Under the pieces are notes generated by a model. That model worked only from the letters and a program-made list of their open reading frames with translations, was not told where the DNA came from and did not search any database. The position numbers were made by a program, and so were the translations under genes. Positions 20,470-30,463 of a stretch of DNA of 64,000 bases are shown piece by piece (position 1 is the stretch's first letter; each line of letters begins with the position of its first letter). The DNA is from Candidatus Praeruminimicrobium purgamenti (lineage in GTDB: Bacteria; Elusimicrobiota; Endomicrobiia; Endomicrobiales; Endomicrobiaceae): contig JAHDQW010000008.1 of the NCBI GenBank assembly GCA_018433585.1, positions 86,494-150,493 of the forward strand, read 5' to 3'.

Positions 20470-22136
20470 TATATAATCCTCTGGTTAATCATATCGCAGC
20501 ATTCTTTTTTCAATTTCTCATACACTTCTTTTTTTTCTATTGCCTGCATTCTGTCAAAATCCTGAACCGCGCCTTCATAATCTTTTATTCTCATTTTCGC
20601 TATCGCTCTGTCCGCGTATATCCAGGAGTTATGTCTGCCTATTTTTATCTTATTAAAATATTTTATTGCGGTTTTATAATTTTGTTCATCAAACGCCTGT
20701 TTTGCCTTTGCCTGATACTTTTCTGCTGCTGCCAATTTATGCCTGTCAATTTTATTCCATAAACTGACCAACGGATAAACATATTTATTGTCTGACCGTA
20801 AAAATAATATTTCTTTTAAAGTTTTATATTTTCTGTAAACGCGCCATTGAGTCGTAAGATAAAGCAGTTTATCAAACAAATTCGGAAGACCGAAATTCAT
20901 TTCCTTTTTTAACCTTTCCAGTTCTGTTTTGCTGATTACTCCCATGACGGCAGTATCTATGCGTTCCGGTTTGCAAAGCTGTAACAGCTTTATAGTTTCA
21001 TTATATGTTTTCAGTGTTTCAAACGGATAACAATACATAACCGCTATGGTCGTTTTGATGCCGTATAAATGCAGTTTCCCGCAAAACTCTATTATCTGTT
21101 CGTTCGTAACATACGGTCTTTTCAGCTTATTTCTTATTTCCAAAGAACCTGACTCGATTGAAAAACTTATTGCTACAACGTTTGCCTGCTTCATCATATC
21201 TATAATGTAAGCATTGTTTTGCATTAACAACGGCGTAAATGCAAGCGTTAGAGAATATTTTATTTTCTTATCGTGTTTTTTATTTTCATCCGCTAAAGCC
21301 CTGCACAAAGAATAAAAATTTTCAGCGTCAAAAAATCCGTTTTCAACTTCCAAAATAATAAAATCGAGATTTTCGTATTTTTTGCGCAAATATTCTATTT
21401 CTCCGACAATGCCGGCGGCGCTTCTTACTCTGAAATATTTTCCCTGTGAACTTTTTTCAAAAACCTGGCTTATGCAATATATGCAACGGTTGCAGCATCC
21501 GCGCCCCATCTGCACCTTAATCTGCAAATCGTCAAAATTTTCACATTTATCAAACCAGCAGTCCATATCCGGATACGGCAGGCTGTCGAGATCTTCAACG
21601 AACAAACTTGTTTCGCATTTAAGCCATTGCCCGTCTTTATCTTTTATCCAGAGATTGTTTGTTTTGCGGTAATTATTTTTTTCCGTCTGTTCCGCATATT
21701 CAACAACCGCTTTTTCGCCGTCGCCTATACATACAGCATCGGCTCCGGTATTTTTCAAATCGTTTTCAGCGCAGTCTGTCTGCGATAATAATGTTATATA
21801 TGTCCCGCACAATAAAACCTTTGAGTCAGGATATTTGCTTTTTATCAATTTTATCAGCGACGGAACTCCTGCATAACCGTCATGCGACGTAACGCAGTCT
21901 TTGTCCATCACAGACAACACAAACAATGACGGATTTTTTTGAATGCCGCGCAAAAACTCTACGGCCTGCGTGTCGGGAGTATAAACCGACATTTCCGTCG
22001 AATGTCCCGCTTTTTTCAAAGAACTTGATATATAAGAAATTCCTAAAGGAATCTGTTCGTATGTCAAAACTTTTGCATGATGAAACCTGCTGAAAAATTT
22101 GCCGGTCCCATGAATATATACACAAGAAACGTGCAT
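20469..22136 (-). CDS. B12-binding-type radical SAM protein with C-terminal TPR (copy 1)
   Basis: 555 residues with the same plan as its neighbour: N-terminal cobalamin-binding-like domain (LGISYISSSLKKAGHSTEM, AVCIGDGEKAVV), radical SAM core with cluster motif GCCNRCIYC, an IESGSLEIR block near the end of the barrel, and two C-terminal TPR-like units (AKQAFDEQNYKTAIKYFNK; DRAIAKMRIKDYEGAVQDF). It starts 15 bases after the gyrB stop and overlaps the next paralogue by one base, so it is carried within the gyrase operon. The two copies are diverged along their whole length, indicating an old duplication. The reaction is unknown. Confidence 0.85.
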   Translation of the reverse strand: MHVSCVYIHGTGKFFSRFHHAKVLTYEQIPLGISYISSSLKKAGHSTEMSVYTPDTQAVEFLRGIQKNPSLFVLSVMDKDCVTSHDGYAGVPSLIKLIKSKYPDSKVLLCGTYITLLSQTDCAENDLKNTGADAVCIGDGEKAVVEYAEQTEKNNYRKTNNLWIKDKDGQWLKCETSLFVEDLDSLPYPDMDCWFDKCENFDDLQIKVQMGRGCCNRCIYCISQVFEKSSQGKYFRVRSAAGIVGEIEYLRKKYENLDFIILEVENGFFDAENFYSLCRALADENKKHDKKIKYSLTLAFTPLLMQNNAYIIDMMKQANVVAISFSIESGSLEIRNKLKRPYVTNEQIIEFCGKLHLYGIKTTIAVMYCYPFETLKTYNETIKLLQLCKPERIDTAVMGVISKTELERLKKEMNFGLPNLFDKLLYLTTQWRVYRKYKTLKEILFLRSDNKYVYPLVSLWNKIDRHKLAAAEKYQAKAKQAFDEQNYKTAIKYFNKIKIGRHNSWIYADRAIAKMRIKDYEGAVQDFDRMQAIEKKEVYEKLKKECCDMINQRII

Positions 22137-22151
22137 TTTACATCCTATGCG

Positions 22152-24629
<2,478 letters not shown>

Positions 24630-24902
24630 CTACTTAATTACGCATTTAATGTTTTTTACGACTTTTTTCCCGAGATACTGATTCAGCCTGTTTATAATCT
24701 GTCTTTTTCTCAGATTCAAATCGTTTAAATACACCGCAGACTTTGTAAAAGCAAAAACAGTGCCGTCTTTAAAACCGTTAAGTTCAATGCTGCCGTTGCC
24801 TATTTCCTGCTCCCAAACGGACATAATGACATAATAATTGTCATCAAGCCCCAATTCTTTTGTGATTTTTTCCAATATAGGGGAAACTTCCACTAACTCC
24901 AT
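24630..24902 (-). CDS. DUF721 (DciA-like) protein
   Basis: 90 residues. The sequence matches the short DUF721 plan: an N-terminal helix leading to a central VW-E-GNGSIELNGFKDGTVFAF-like segment and a helical LNLRKRQIINRLNQYLG region ending in KNIKCVIK. DUF721 includes DciA, which supports loading of the replicative helicase in bacteria lacking DnaC/DnaI. It sits four bases after dnaN and upstream of gyrB, in the slot recF usually takes. The role in helicase loading is inferred from family and position. Confidence 0.75.
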   Translation of the reverse strand: MELVEVSPILEKITKELGLDDNYYVIMSVWEQEIGNGSIELNGFKDGTVFAFTKSAVYLNDLNLRKRQIINRLNQYLGKKVVKNIKCVIK

Positions 24903-24906
24903 GGTT

Positions 24907-26025
24907 TTACGATCTCATAGGCATAACTACACAAATGTAGTTATTGTCTTTTTCCGGTGTTAAAATTATCGGATTCTGAGATGTAGTATAAGCGAATACG
25001 GCGTTTTCATCATCCATATTCTGTAAAATATCTTTTATGTAATTCGGATTAAAATTAATATCAAATAATTCATTTGAATAGTCTATATCAACTTCAGCTT
25101 CTCCGGAACCGAGACCAACCGTATTTGCAGAAATAATCATTTTGTTTTTTTCAAAACTGAACTTAACCGAAGAAGATCTGTCGGCAGATAATCTGTCACC
25201 CGTCAAAAGAGCCATTTGTTTTACAGCTGACATAGTATTTGCGACATTCAGCTTAATTTTTGATATTGTTTTTTTAGGTATAACCTGTTCATAATTAGGG
25301 AAAACGCCTTCTATAAGTTTTGACTGAAAGCTGATGTCTCCTATTTCTACCGATATCAAATTATCGGTCAGACCTATTTTTACTTTTTCAACTTTTTCAT
25401 CCGAAGCTATAAGCCTTAAAATATCGTTGACTGCTTTTGTAGGTATTATCGCTTTGTTTACAACTTTGTTTTCAATTCCTTCAACACAAATATAAGCAAG
25501 TCTTCTTCCGTCGGTAGAAACTGCTTTTACCGAACCTTCGTCGGCTATAAAATAAACTCCGTTCAAAACGTATCTCTGAGTATCTTTTGAAACCGCGAAT
25601 ATTGTTTTTTTAAACATTGAATTTAAAACTTCTCTTTTAAGAAAGAAAATATTTTCATTAGGAAAATCAGGCAAAGCCGGATATTCTTTTTTTTCTATTC
25701 CCATAAGAATAAATTTTGATTTCTGGGCTTTAATATTCACCTGGTTTGTTTCGTCGGCTTTTATCTCTATGTCTCCGTTAGGAAGTTCTTTTATAATATC
25801 CGCAAATCTTTTCGCCGGGATTGTTATTCCGCCTTCTTTTTGTATCTCGCCTTTTATATAACATGTAACGCCTATTTCCAAATCAGTCGCGGAAAGTTTT
25901 ATTCTTTGTCCGTCAGTTTCAAATAAAAAATTAGAAAGTACAGGAAGTGTTATTTTTGATGCTATCACTGGCTGTATGATTTGCATACCTCTCAACAATT
26001 CATCTTTTGCACATATTACTCTCAT
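24907..26025 (-). CDS. dnaN: DNA polymerase III beta sliding clamp
   Basis: 372 residues, the normal length for the three-domain clamp. The N-terminal block MRVICAKDELLRGMQIIQ and TLPVLSNFLFET, the central FAVSKDTQRYVLNGVYF, the SVKAVSTDGRRLA block and the C-terminal ending ICVVMPMRS are all diagnostic. A strong AAGGAGG ribosome binding site precedes the ATG. The 223-base gap from dnaA contains two inverted repeats and a (TAA)6 run, so it may have its own promoter or leader regulation. It encircles DNA and tethers polymerase. Confidence 0.97.
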   Translation of the reverse strand: MRVICAKDELLRGMQIIQPVIASKITLPVLSNFLFETDGQRIKLSATDLEIGVTCYIKGEIQKEGGITIPAKRFADIIKELPNGDIEIKADETNQVNIKAQKSKFILMGIEKKEYPALPDFPNENIFFLKREVLNSMFKKTIFAVSKDTQRYVLNGVYFIADEGSVKAVSTDGRRLAYICVEGIENKVVNKAIIPTKAVNDILRLIASDEKVEKVKIGLTDNLISVEIGDISFQSKLIEGVFPNYEQVIPKKTISKIKLNVANTMSAVKQMALLTGDRLSADRSSSVKFSFEKNKMIISANTVGLGSGEAEVDIDYSNELFDINFNPNYIKDILQNMDDENAVFAYTTSQNPIILTPEKDNNYICVVMPMRS

Positions 26026-26055
26026 TTATTACTTCCTCCTTTTTCTATTTAAAAC

Positions 26056-26073
26056 TAATAATAATAATAATAA
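26056..26073. repeat. (TAA)6 trinucleotide run
   Basis: Six exact TAA copies in the leader of dnaN, about 20 bases upstream of its ribosome binding site. Such runs can vary in length by slippage; whether it affects expression is unknown. Confidence 0.85.
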
Positions 26074-26079
26074 CCGTAT

Positions 26080-26120
26080 GTATAACTTTAATAATTTTTT
26101 AAAAAGTAAAAAAGTTATAC
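26080..26120. promoter_or_regulatory. 10-bp inverted repeat upstream of dnaN
   Basis: GTATAACTTT at 26080-26089 pairs perfectly with AAAGTTATAC at 26111-26120 across 21 AT-rich bases. It could be a protein-binding site or an mRNA hairpin in the dnaN leader. There is no T-run on the minus-strand side that would make it a standard terminator. Confidence 0.6.
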
Positions 26121-26163
26121 GTATCAAGTGTTTTTTCGTTTATATTAATGCTAATAAGTATGT

Positions 26164-26185
26164 TGATAACCTGTTTGAGTTATCA
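26164..26185. promoter_or_regulatory. 7-bp inverted repeat downstream of dnaA
   Basis: TGATAAC at 26164-26170 and GTTATCA at 26179-26185 enclose an 8-base loop. It lies 64 bases past the dnaA stop. It could slow or end the dnaA transcript, but no T-run follows on the minus strand, so I do not call it a terminator. Confidence 0.45.
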
Positions 26186-26248
26186 GACTTATTAAACATT
26201 TTTTATTTTATACATAAAAACTTAAATCAAATAACAAATTACCAACAA

Positions 26249-27610
26249 TTAAATATCGTCCGTTTTTATCAACTTTACAATCTTGTTTACAAGCGCCGCA
26301 AAATAAGGATCAGATTCAAGTTTTTCTTTAATTTTATTGCAAGCGTGCATTACCGTAGTATGATCTCTGCCGCCGAAAGAGTCTCCTATTTCAGTGGTTG
26401 AAATATCCGTCATTGTACGCGCAAGATACATCGCTATTTGTCTTGGCAAAGCAAATTGTGCGGTTCTTTTTTTTGCTTTTAAATCTTTAATTGTAAGATT
26501 ATGCTGTTCTGCGACAATCTGTTGTATTTTTTCTATTGTTATCTGAATATCTTCTTCAGGAACAACAACGTCTTTTAAAACCGTTTTAACGGCATCTAAA
26601 GTAAACGGAGTATTTGTAAATTTAATAAAAGAAGTGATTCGCAGCAAATTACCTTCAAGTTCTCTGATATTGGATTTAATTTGTTTCGCTATAAAAATAA
26701 TAACGTCGTCGGGAACAAAAAAATCTTCTTCTTCGGCTTTTTTTCTGAGAATGGCTATTCTTGTTTCAAGATCAGGCTGCTGTATGTCTACGGTATTACC
26801 CCATTTAAATCTGGAAATAAGTCTTTCTTCTATTTGGTCGAGTTTGTTTTGAGGTCTGTCGGAAGCAATGACAATTTGCTTTCCGCCGTCTTTTAAAGTG
26901 TTAAAAATATTAAAAAATTCTTCCTGAGAACTGTCTTTTCCCATAAGGAACTGAATATCGTCGATAAATAAGCAGTCAAGATTTCTGTATTTGTTTTTAA
27001 AAGCCGAAATTTTATCCGAAGAACCGGATTTTATATTTTCTATAAATTCCGATACGAATTTTTCGCATGTTACATAAAGTATTCTGAAATTAGGGAACTG
27101 CTGTTTTAAAGAATTCCCTATGGCGTGCAGCAAATGCGTTTTTCCGAGACCGACGCCTCCGTATATAAAAAGAGGATTAAACTGTTTTCCGGGATTTTTT
27201 GCGACGGCTTCTGCGCACCCGTGGGCAAATCTGTTGGAATTTCCTACAACAAATCTGTCGAAAGTAAGTTTAGGATTTATCTGGTCCTTAACAATTGACG
27301 GCATAGGGCTGTCGGTGTGAACCGGCGTATTTTCAACAGTTTTAATAATGGGGGAAATATCTTTCTGCACTTTGTATTCAAGCTTGACCTGAGCGGAACA
27401 TAAACCCGATAAAATTTGTTCGATGTTATATTGCTGGTTTTTTTCTATCCATTGTGAAAAAAAGATATTAGGTACGGACAATGTCAGCACATTTTCAGCA
27501 AGAGAAAGAGGTTTTAGCGGTTTAATCCATAAATTTACCGAATCATTGCCGATGGATAAAGTTAAGTTATCCACAACTTTTTCCCATATATCTATAGCTG
27601 TCTTATCCAT
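26249..27610 (-). CDS. dnaA: Chromosomal replication initiator DnaA
   Basis: 453 residues with all four domains: N-terminal helicase-interaction domain (IWEKVVDNLTLSIG), a linker, the AAA+ domain (Walker A YGGVGLGKTHLL, Walker B LDCLFIDDIQFL, sensor and RFKWGNTVDIQ blocks) and the C-terminal DNA-binding domain with FGGRDHTTVMHACNKI. It binds DnaA boxes and melts the origin. The ATG lies next to a cluster of DnaA boxes, one of which is inside the first codons' region, pointing to autoregulation. Two tandem consensus-like promoters lie upstream. Confidence 0.97.
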   Translation of the reverse strand: MDKTAIDIWEKVVDNLTLSIGNDSVNLWIKPLKPLSLAENVLTLSVPNIFFSQWIEKNQQYNIEQILSGLCSAQVKLEYKVQKDISPIIKTVENTPVHTDSPMPSIVKDQINPKLTFDRFVVGNSNRFAHGCAEAVAKNPGKQFNPLFIYGGVGLGKTHLLHAIGNSLKQQFPNFRILYVTCEKFVSEFIENIKSGSSDKISAFKNKYRNLDCLFIDDIQFLMGKDSSQEEFFNIFNTLKDGGKQIVIASDRPQNKLDQIEERLISRFKWGNTVDIQQPDLETRIAILRKKAEEEDFFVPDDVIIFIAKQIKSNIRELEGNLLRITSFIKFTNTPFTLDAVKTVLKDVVVPEEDIQITIEKIQQIVAEQHNLTIKDLKAKKRTAQFALPRQIAMYLARTMTDISTTEIGDSFGGRDHTTVMHACNKIKEKLESDPYFAALVNKIVKLIKTDDI

Positions 27611-27642
27611 CTTATCCCCAAGTTATCCACAAGTGTGGATAA
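27567..27642. other. DnaA-box cluster, candidate oriC core
   Basis: Perfect TTATCCACA boxes occur at 27567-27575 (inside dnaA) and 27623-27631, and an inverted one, TGTGGATAA, at 27634-27642. A one-mismatch box TTATCCCCA lies at 27612-27620 and a weaker TTATCCATC at 27603-27611. The adjoining 27643-27780 stretch is strongly AT-rich and could be the unwinding element. Together this is the best origin candidate in the window, but gene orientation does not switch here. Confidence 0.75.
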
Positions 27643-27675
27643 GTAAAAAATCATTAAATTCCGAAAGTTTTCAAA

Positions 27676-27704
27676 ATATTAAAAAATATTAATGTTGTCG
27701 TCAA
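27676..27704 (-). promoter_or_regulatory. dnaA promoter P2 (proximal)
   Basis: On the minus strand TTGACG (27699-27704), a 17-base spacer and TAATAT (27676-27681) match the housekeeping sigma consensus. It lies about 60 bases upstream of the dnaA ATG, with the DnaA boxes between promoter and gene. Confidence 0.7.
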
Positions 27705-27707
27705 TAA

Positions 27708-27736
27708 AGTATATAAAATTGACATATAATAGTCAA
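27708..27736 (-). promoter_or_regulatory. dnaA promoter P1 (distal)
   Basis: On the minus strand TTGACT (27731-27736), a 17-base spacer and TATACT (27708-27713). The -35 is also the first arm of an inverted repeat TTGAC-N8-GTCAA, a possible operator. It lies 32 bases upstream of P2 in tandem. Confidence 0.7.
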
Positions 27737-27738
27737 GC

Positions 27739-27753
27739 TTAAACTTAGTTTAA
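27739..27753. promoter_or_regulatory. Palindrome upstream of dnaA promoters
   Basis: TTAAACTTAGTTTAA is a perfect 7-bp inverted repeat around one central base, placed directly upstream of the P1 -35 box. The position suits an activator or repressor binding site; the binding protein is unknown. Confidence 0.5.
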
Positions 27754-27787
27754 AATTACGTATTTTTTGCCGGAAAAATTGCCGGAT

Positions 27788-28969
27788 TTAAATCTCCTGC
27801 AATTGTTTTAAAAAAGCGTCTTTTTCGCTTAAAAACTTTTCTCTGTCTTGACCGGATAAAGTGATTGAAGGCGGCGTTTTCATTTTAAGAAAGTTAGTAA
27901 AACCGCCGGGCGTTTTCATTCTGAAATCTAAATGAGGACCTGTAGAAAGACCTGTAGAGCCGACATAAGCTATAACCTGTCCTTGTTTTACTCTTGCGCC
28001 TTTTTTTACGCCTTTGCCGTATTTTGACAAATGTCCGTAATAACTTTCATATCCGTTGGAATGTTTGATAATTATTAAATTGCCGAATCCTCCGCTGTAT
28101 TGCGCTTTTTTAACTATACCGTCGCCTATGGCTGATACCGGCGTGCCTAAAGGAGCCGCGTAATCAATTCCTTCATGTGCTCTGTAATATCTTAAAATAG
28201 GATGGAATCGTTTCTTCGTAAAGAAAGAGGAAATTCTTGTAAACTGTAAAGGGGCTTTTAAAAACGCTCTTTTGCCCGACTTGCCGTTTTCGTCAAAATA
28301 TCCGTCAATGCTTTTGCCGTTTGAAAACCTGACCGCCGTAAAGGATGAAGAATGTGTTATATACTGTCCTGCGAGAATTTTTGAGTTAATGACGGTATTC
28401 TTTTTATCAAGCATTTCCGTTTCGTATATTAATTTGAAGACGTCTCCTTTTCTCGGGTCGGTTAAAAAGTCTATCTGCCATGCGAACATATCCGCATAGG
28501 CAAGAATTACTTCCGGTCTTATGTTTACCGCTGTCATAGATTCCCATAATGAGTTTTCAAGAGTTCCGGAAACGGTATAAACTTTTTTTGTAGTGTTAAA
28601 TTCCAATTTTTGTCCGGATATAATGTTATCGGTTGATTTTGTTATTGAATAAAAATATTTTCCGGAAGGGAAATATTTAAAATCTGTCCACGTGTCAGAC
28701 TGCGTTGAATAAGTGATTTCATAAAAATCATTCGGCTTGCATTTATTTATATTCATTATTTTGCCGAGTTCCTGCATTATTGCAAACGCTTCCTGTGAAG
28801 GGAGTTTTGTTTTTTCGAAAGTTTTTGCCAAAATGTCGCCGCTTTGCAGCACTACGGTGTCTATTTGAGGCGCGTCGCTGAGGTCTATAGTGAGTTCTTC
28901 GTTGCTGCATCCGGCTGAAAATAAAGAATATATTATAAGAATAAAAGTAAAGAAAAGAAGTTTTCGCAT
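27788..28969 (-). CDS. M23 family peptidoglycan endopeptidase, lipoprotein (MepM-like)
   Basis: 393 residues. A signal peptide ends in the lipobox FSAGC, so the protein should be lipid-anchored. Residues about 45-255 resemble the N-terminal region of MepM/OapA proteins, including WQIDFLTDPRKGDVFKLIY. The M23/LytM domain follows: HEGID (His265, Asp269), YYGHLSKYG and GPHLDF. The usual HxH pair is His346-Leu-Asp348, so one expected zinc-binding His is Asp. It probably cleaves peptidoglycan crosslinks. It sits 31 bases after a glycosyltransferase gene and may be the last gene of that long operon. Confidence 0.85.
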   Translation of the reverse strand: MRKLLFFTFILIIYSLFSAGCSNEELTIDLSDAPQIDTVVLQSGDILAKTFEKTKLPSQEAFAIMQELGKIMNINKCKPNDFYEITYSTQSDTWTDFKYFPSGKYFYSITKSTDNIISGQKLEFNTTKKVYTVSGTLENSLWESMTAVNIRPEVILAYADMFAWQIDFLTDPRKGDVFKLIYETEMLDKKNTVINSKILAGQYITHSSSFTAVRFSNGKSIDGYFDENGKSGKRAFLKAPLQFTRISSFFTKKRFHPILRYYRAHEGIDYAAPLGTPVSAIGDGIVKKAQYSGGFGNLIIIKHSNGYESYYGHLSKYGKGVKKGARVKQGQVIAYVGSTGLSTGPHLDFRMKTPGGFTNFLKMKTPPSITLSGQDREKFLSEKDAFLKQLQEI

Positions 28970-29000
28970 TCTAATATCATAATATAAAATCTTATAAATT

Positions 29001-30089
29001 TCAAGATTCTGCCTTCACAGTCCGGACAAATTTTTTGACATATTCTGTAAAGGATTTCAATGAATAATATTTGCTGACCGTATTAAAATTTTTCGTTGAC
29101 AAACGCGACCAGAGCCGCTTATTTTTATAAATTTTAATCAGCTGTTCGGTAAATTTTGGGCTGTTGATTTTTAATGACCGGCTCTGCATATTTTTAATTC
29201 CTTCAAAGCCGAAAGAAGTTGAAACGACCGGCGTTTTTGCCGCCATGGAATCAAGGACTTTTTTCTTTAAACCCGCTCCGTATCTTAAAGGGCATACAAA
29301 AACTTTATATTTTGACAGTTCAGCGGAAATGTTTTTTATGTTTTCTTTGGTTATGACATCATCATACAAATTATTGAAGACTGAAGATCCGTTGCCGAGA
29401 ACATGAAATTTAACGGCAGGAAGCTCTTTTTGAATTTTCGGGAAAATATTTTCGGAAAAATATCTTACGGCGTCTATATTGGGATGATGTTTAAAAAAAC
29501 CGAAATAACAAATGTCTTTTCTTTGTTCAAAAGTTTTAAATTTTAAGTTTGCGGCATCTGTGCAGGTGGGGATAACGACAATGTTTTTATCCGGAAAATA
29601 TTTGTGCAGTTCTTTTTCTTCTTCTTCGCTGATTGCTATAAGCAGATCGGCGTCTTTGTAAAAAAGCAGCTCTTTTGCTTTATATATTGAAGCGTGTGTA
29701 ATAAGTTGTATCCGTGACTGAGCAGCAGTTTTTAAAAAGCCGATTTCATGAATATCAATTATCGAAAAAGGGGAAACTTCTATGAACCGGCGGATATCAA
29801 AAGTCATGCTCCAGTATTTTTCAAAAAGGCATACGGAGATGTTAAAATTTTTGAGAGTCTTTTTAAAAAGAGAAACGGATTTAACCGGTTTTATTATCTG
29901 TGCTGTTTTGCCGTTAAATTTTTCGGCGTATTTTAAATCTGCCGTTTTATAATTGAGAGGCATAAAAAAAATATTAAAATATCCGCTCAGCTCTTTTGTC
30001 ATTATCCAAACGCGGTAATCTCCGGCGTTTGTGTCACTGCGCGGAACGGTGGGAGAAATTATTAAAAGATTTTTTTTGCATGTTACCAT
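29001..30089 (-). CDS. Glycosyltransferase, GT-B fold (GT4-like)
   Basis: 362 residues. The N-terminal half starts LLIISPTVPRSDTNAGDYRVW, common in GT4-type enzymes that work on exopolysaccharide or glycoconjugates. The C-terminal half has the nucleotide-sugar site FVCPLRYGAGLKKKVLDSMAAKTPVVSTSFGFEGI (shown by its blocks YGAGLKKKVLDSMA and PVVSTSFGFEG). It overlaps the SxtJ-like gene by 7 bases, so the two are co-translated. Donor and acceptor are unknown. Confidence 0.8.
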   Translation of the reverse strand: MVTCKKNLLIISPTVPRSDTNAGDYRVWIMTKELSGYFNIFFMPLNYKTADLKYAEKFNGKTAQIIKPVKSVSLFKKTLKNFNISVCLFEKYWSMTFDIRRFIEVSPFSIIDIHEIGFLKTAAQSRIQLITHASIYKAKELLFYKDADLLIAISEEEEKELHKYFPDKNIVVIPTCTDAANLKFKTFEQRKDICYFGFFKHHPNIDAVRYFSENIFPKIQKELPAVKFHVLGNGSSVFNNLYDDVITKENIKNISAELSKYKVFVCPLRYGAGLKKKVLDSMAAKTPVVSTSFGFEGIKNMQSRSLKINSPKFTEQLIKIYKNKRLWSRLSTKNFNTVSKYYSLKSFTEYVKKFVRTVKAES

Positions 30090-30448
30090 AGCGTTTCTAA
30101 ATCTTTTTTTGTATATTTTTTATTCGTATCTTTGAAACAGGTATCGTCTCTTTTATTGAAAAAATCAGAAACATCTTTCTTGTTGAATAATCTGAAAATA
30201 AACGCAATCGGCGTTAAACAGAAATAATAGGAGATTCCTATAAGTATTTTAGTGTTAATTTTGCCTAAAATGTGAGCGAAAGACATCCATGATTTTGCAA
30301 TAAAAACAGATGGTTTGCCGCCTACAAGCGCCAAAAGCAGCAACAGCATGCAGCCGATTGCAAGCACTTTAATTTTAAATATAAAAAACGCGGCTAAAAA
30401 TGCCAGAGACAATACGACCATTACTTTCAGTTCCTGTTCTTTATTCAT
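30083..30448 (-). CDS. SxtJ-like small membrane protein
   Basis: 121 residues with two N-terminal membrane helices (residues about 8-45) and a third hydrophobic stretch around 65-85, followed by a charged C-terminal tail. This matches the SxtJ family, small proteins routinely encoded beside NodU/CmcH carbamoyltransferases (as SxtI in saxitoxin clusters). The carbamoyltransferase gene lies 15 bases upstream here, strengthening the call. Its biochemical role is not established. It overlaps the downstream glycosyltransferase start. Confidence 0.7.
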   Translation of the reverse strand: MNKEQELKVMVVLSLAFLAAFFIFKIKVLAIGCMLLLLLALVGGKPSVFIAKSWMSFAHILGKINTKILIGISYYFCLTPIAFIFRLFNKKDVSDFFNKRDDTCFKDTNKKYTKKDLETLW

Positions 30449-30463
30449 ATATAGTCCTTTGTT

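Larger units (their letters stand above)
26026..26248 (-). promoter_or_regulatory. dnaA-dnaN intergenic leader region
   Basis: A 223-base AT-rich gap that probably carries the dnaN leader. It holds an (TAA)6 run, a 10-bp inverted repeat and a 7-bp inverted repeat, listed separately. I see no unambiguous sigma-70 promoter; a TTGATA box is present on the minus strand but lacks a good -10 partner. No small gene was found. Confidence 0.5.

Noticed and set aside
26056..26073. (TAA)6 considered as an origin iteron or CRISPR-like repeat
   Set aside because: It is a simple trinucleotide run with no spacers and no DnaA-box periodicity.
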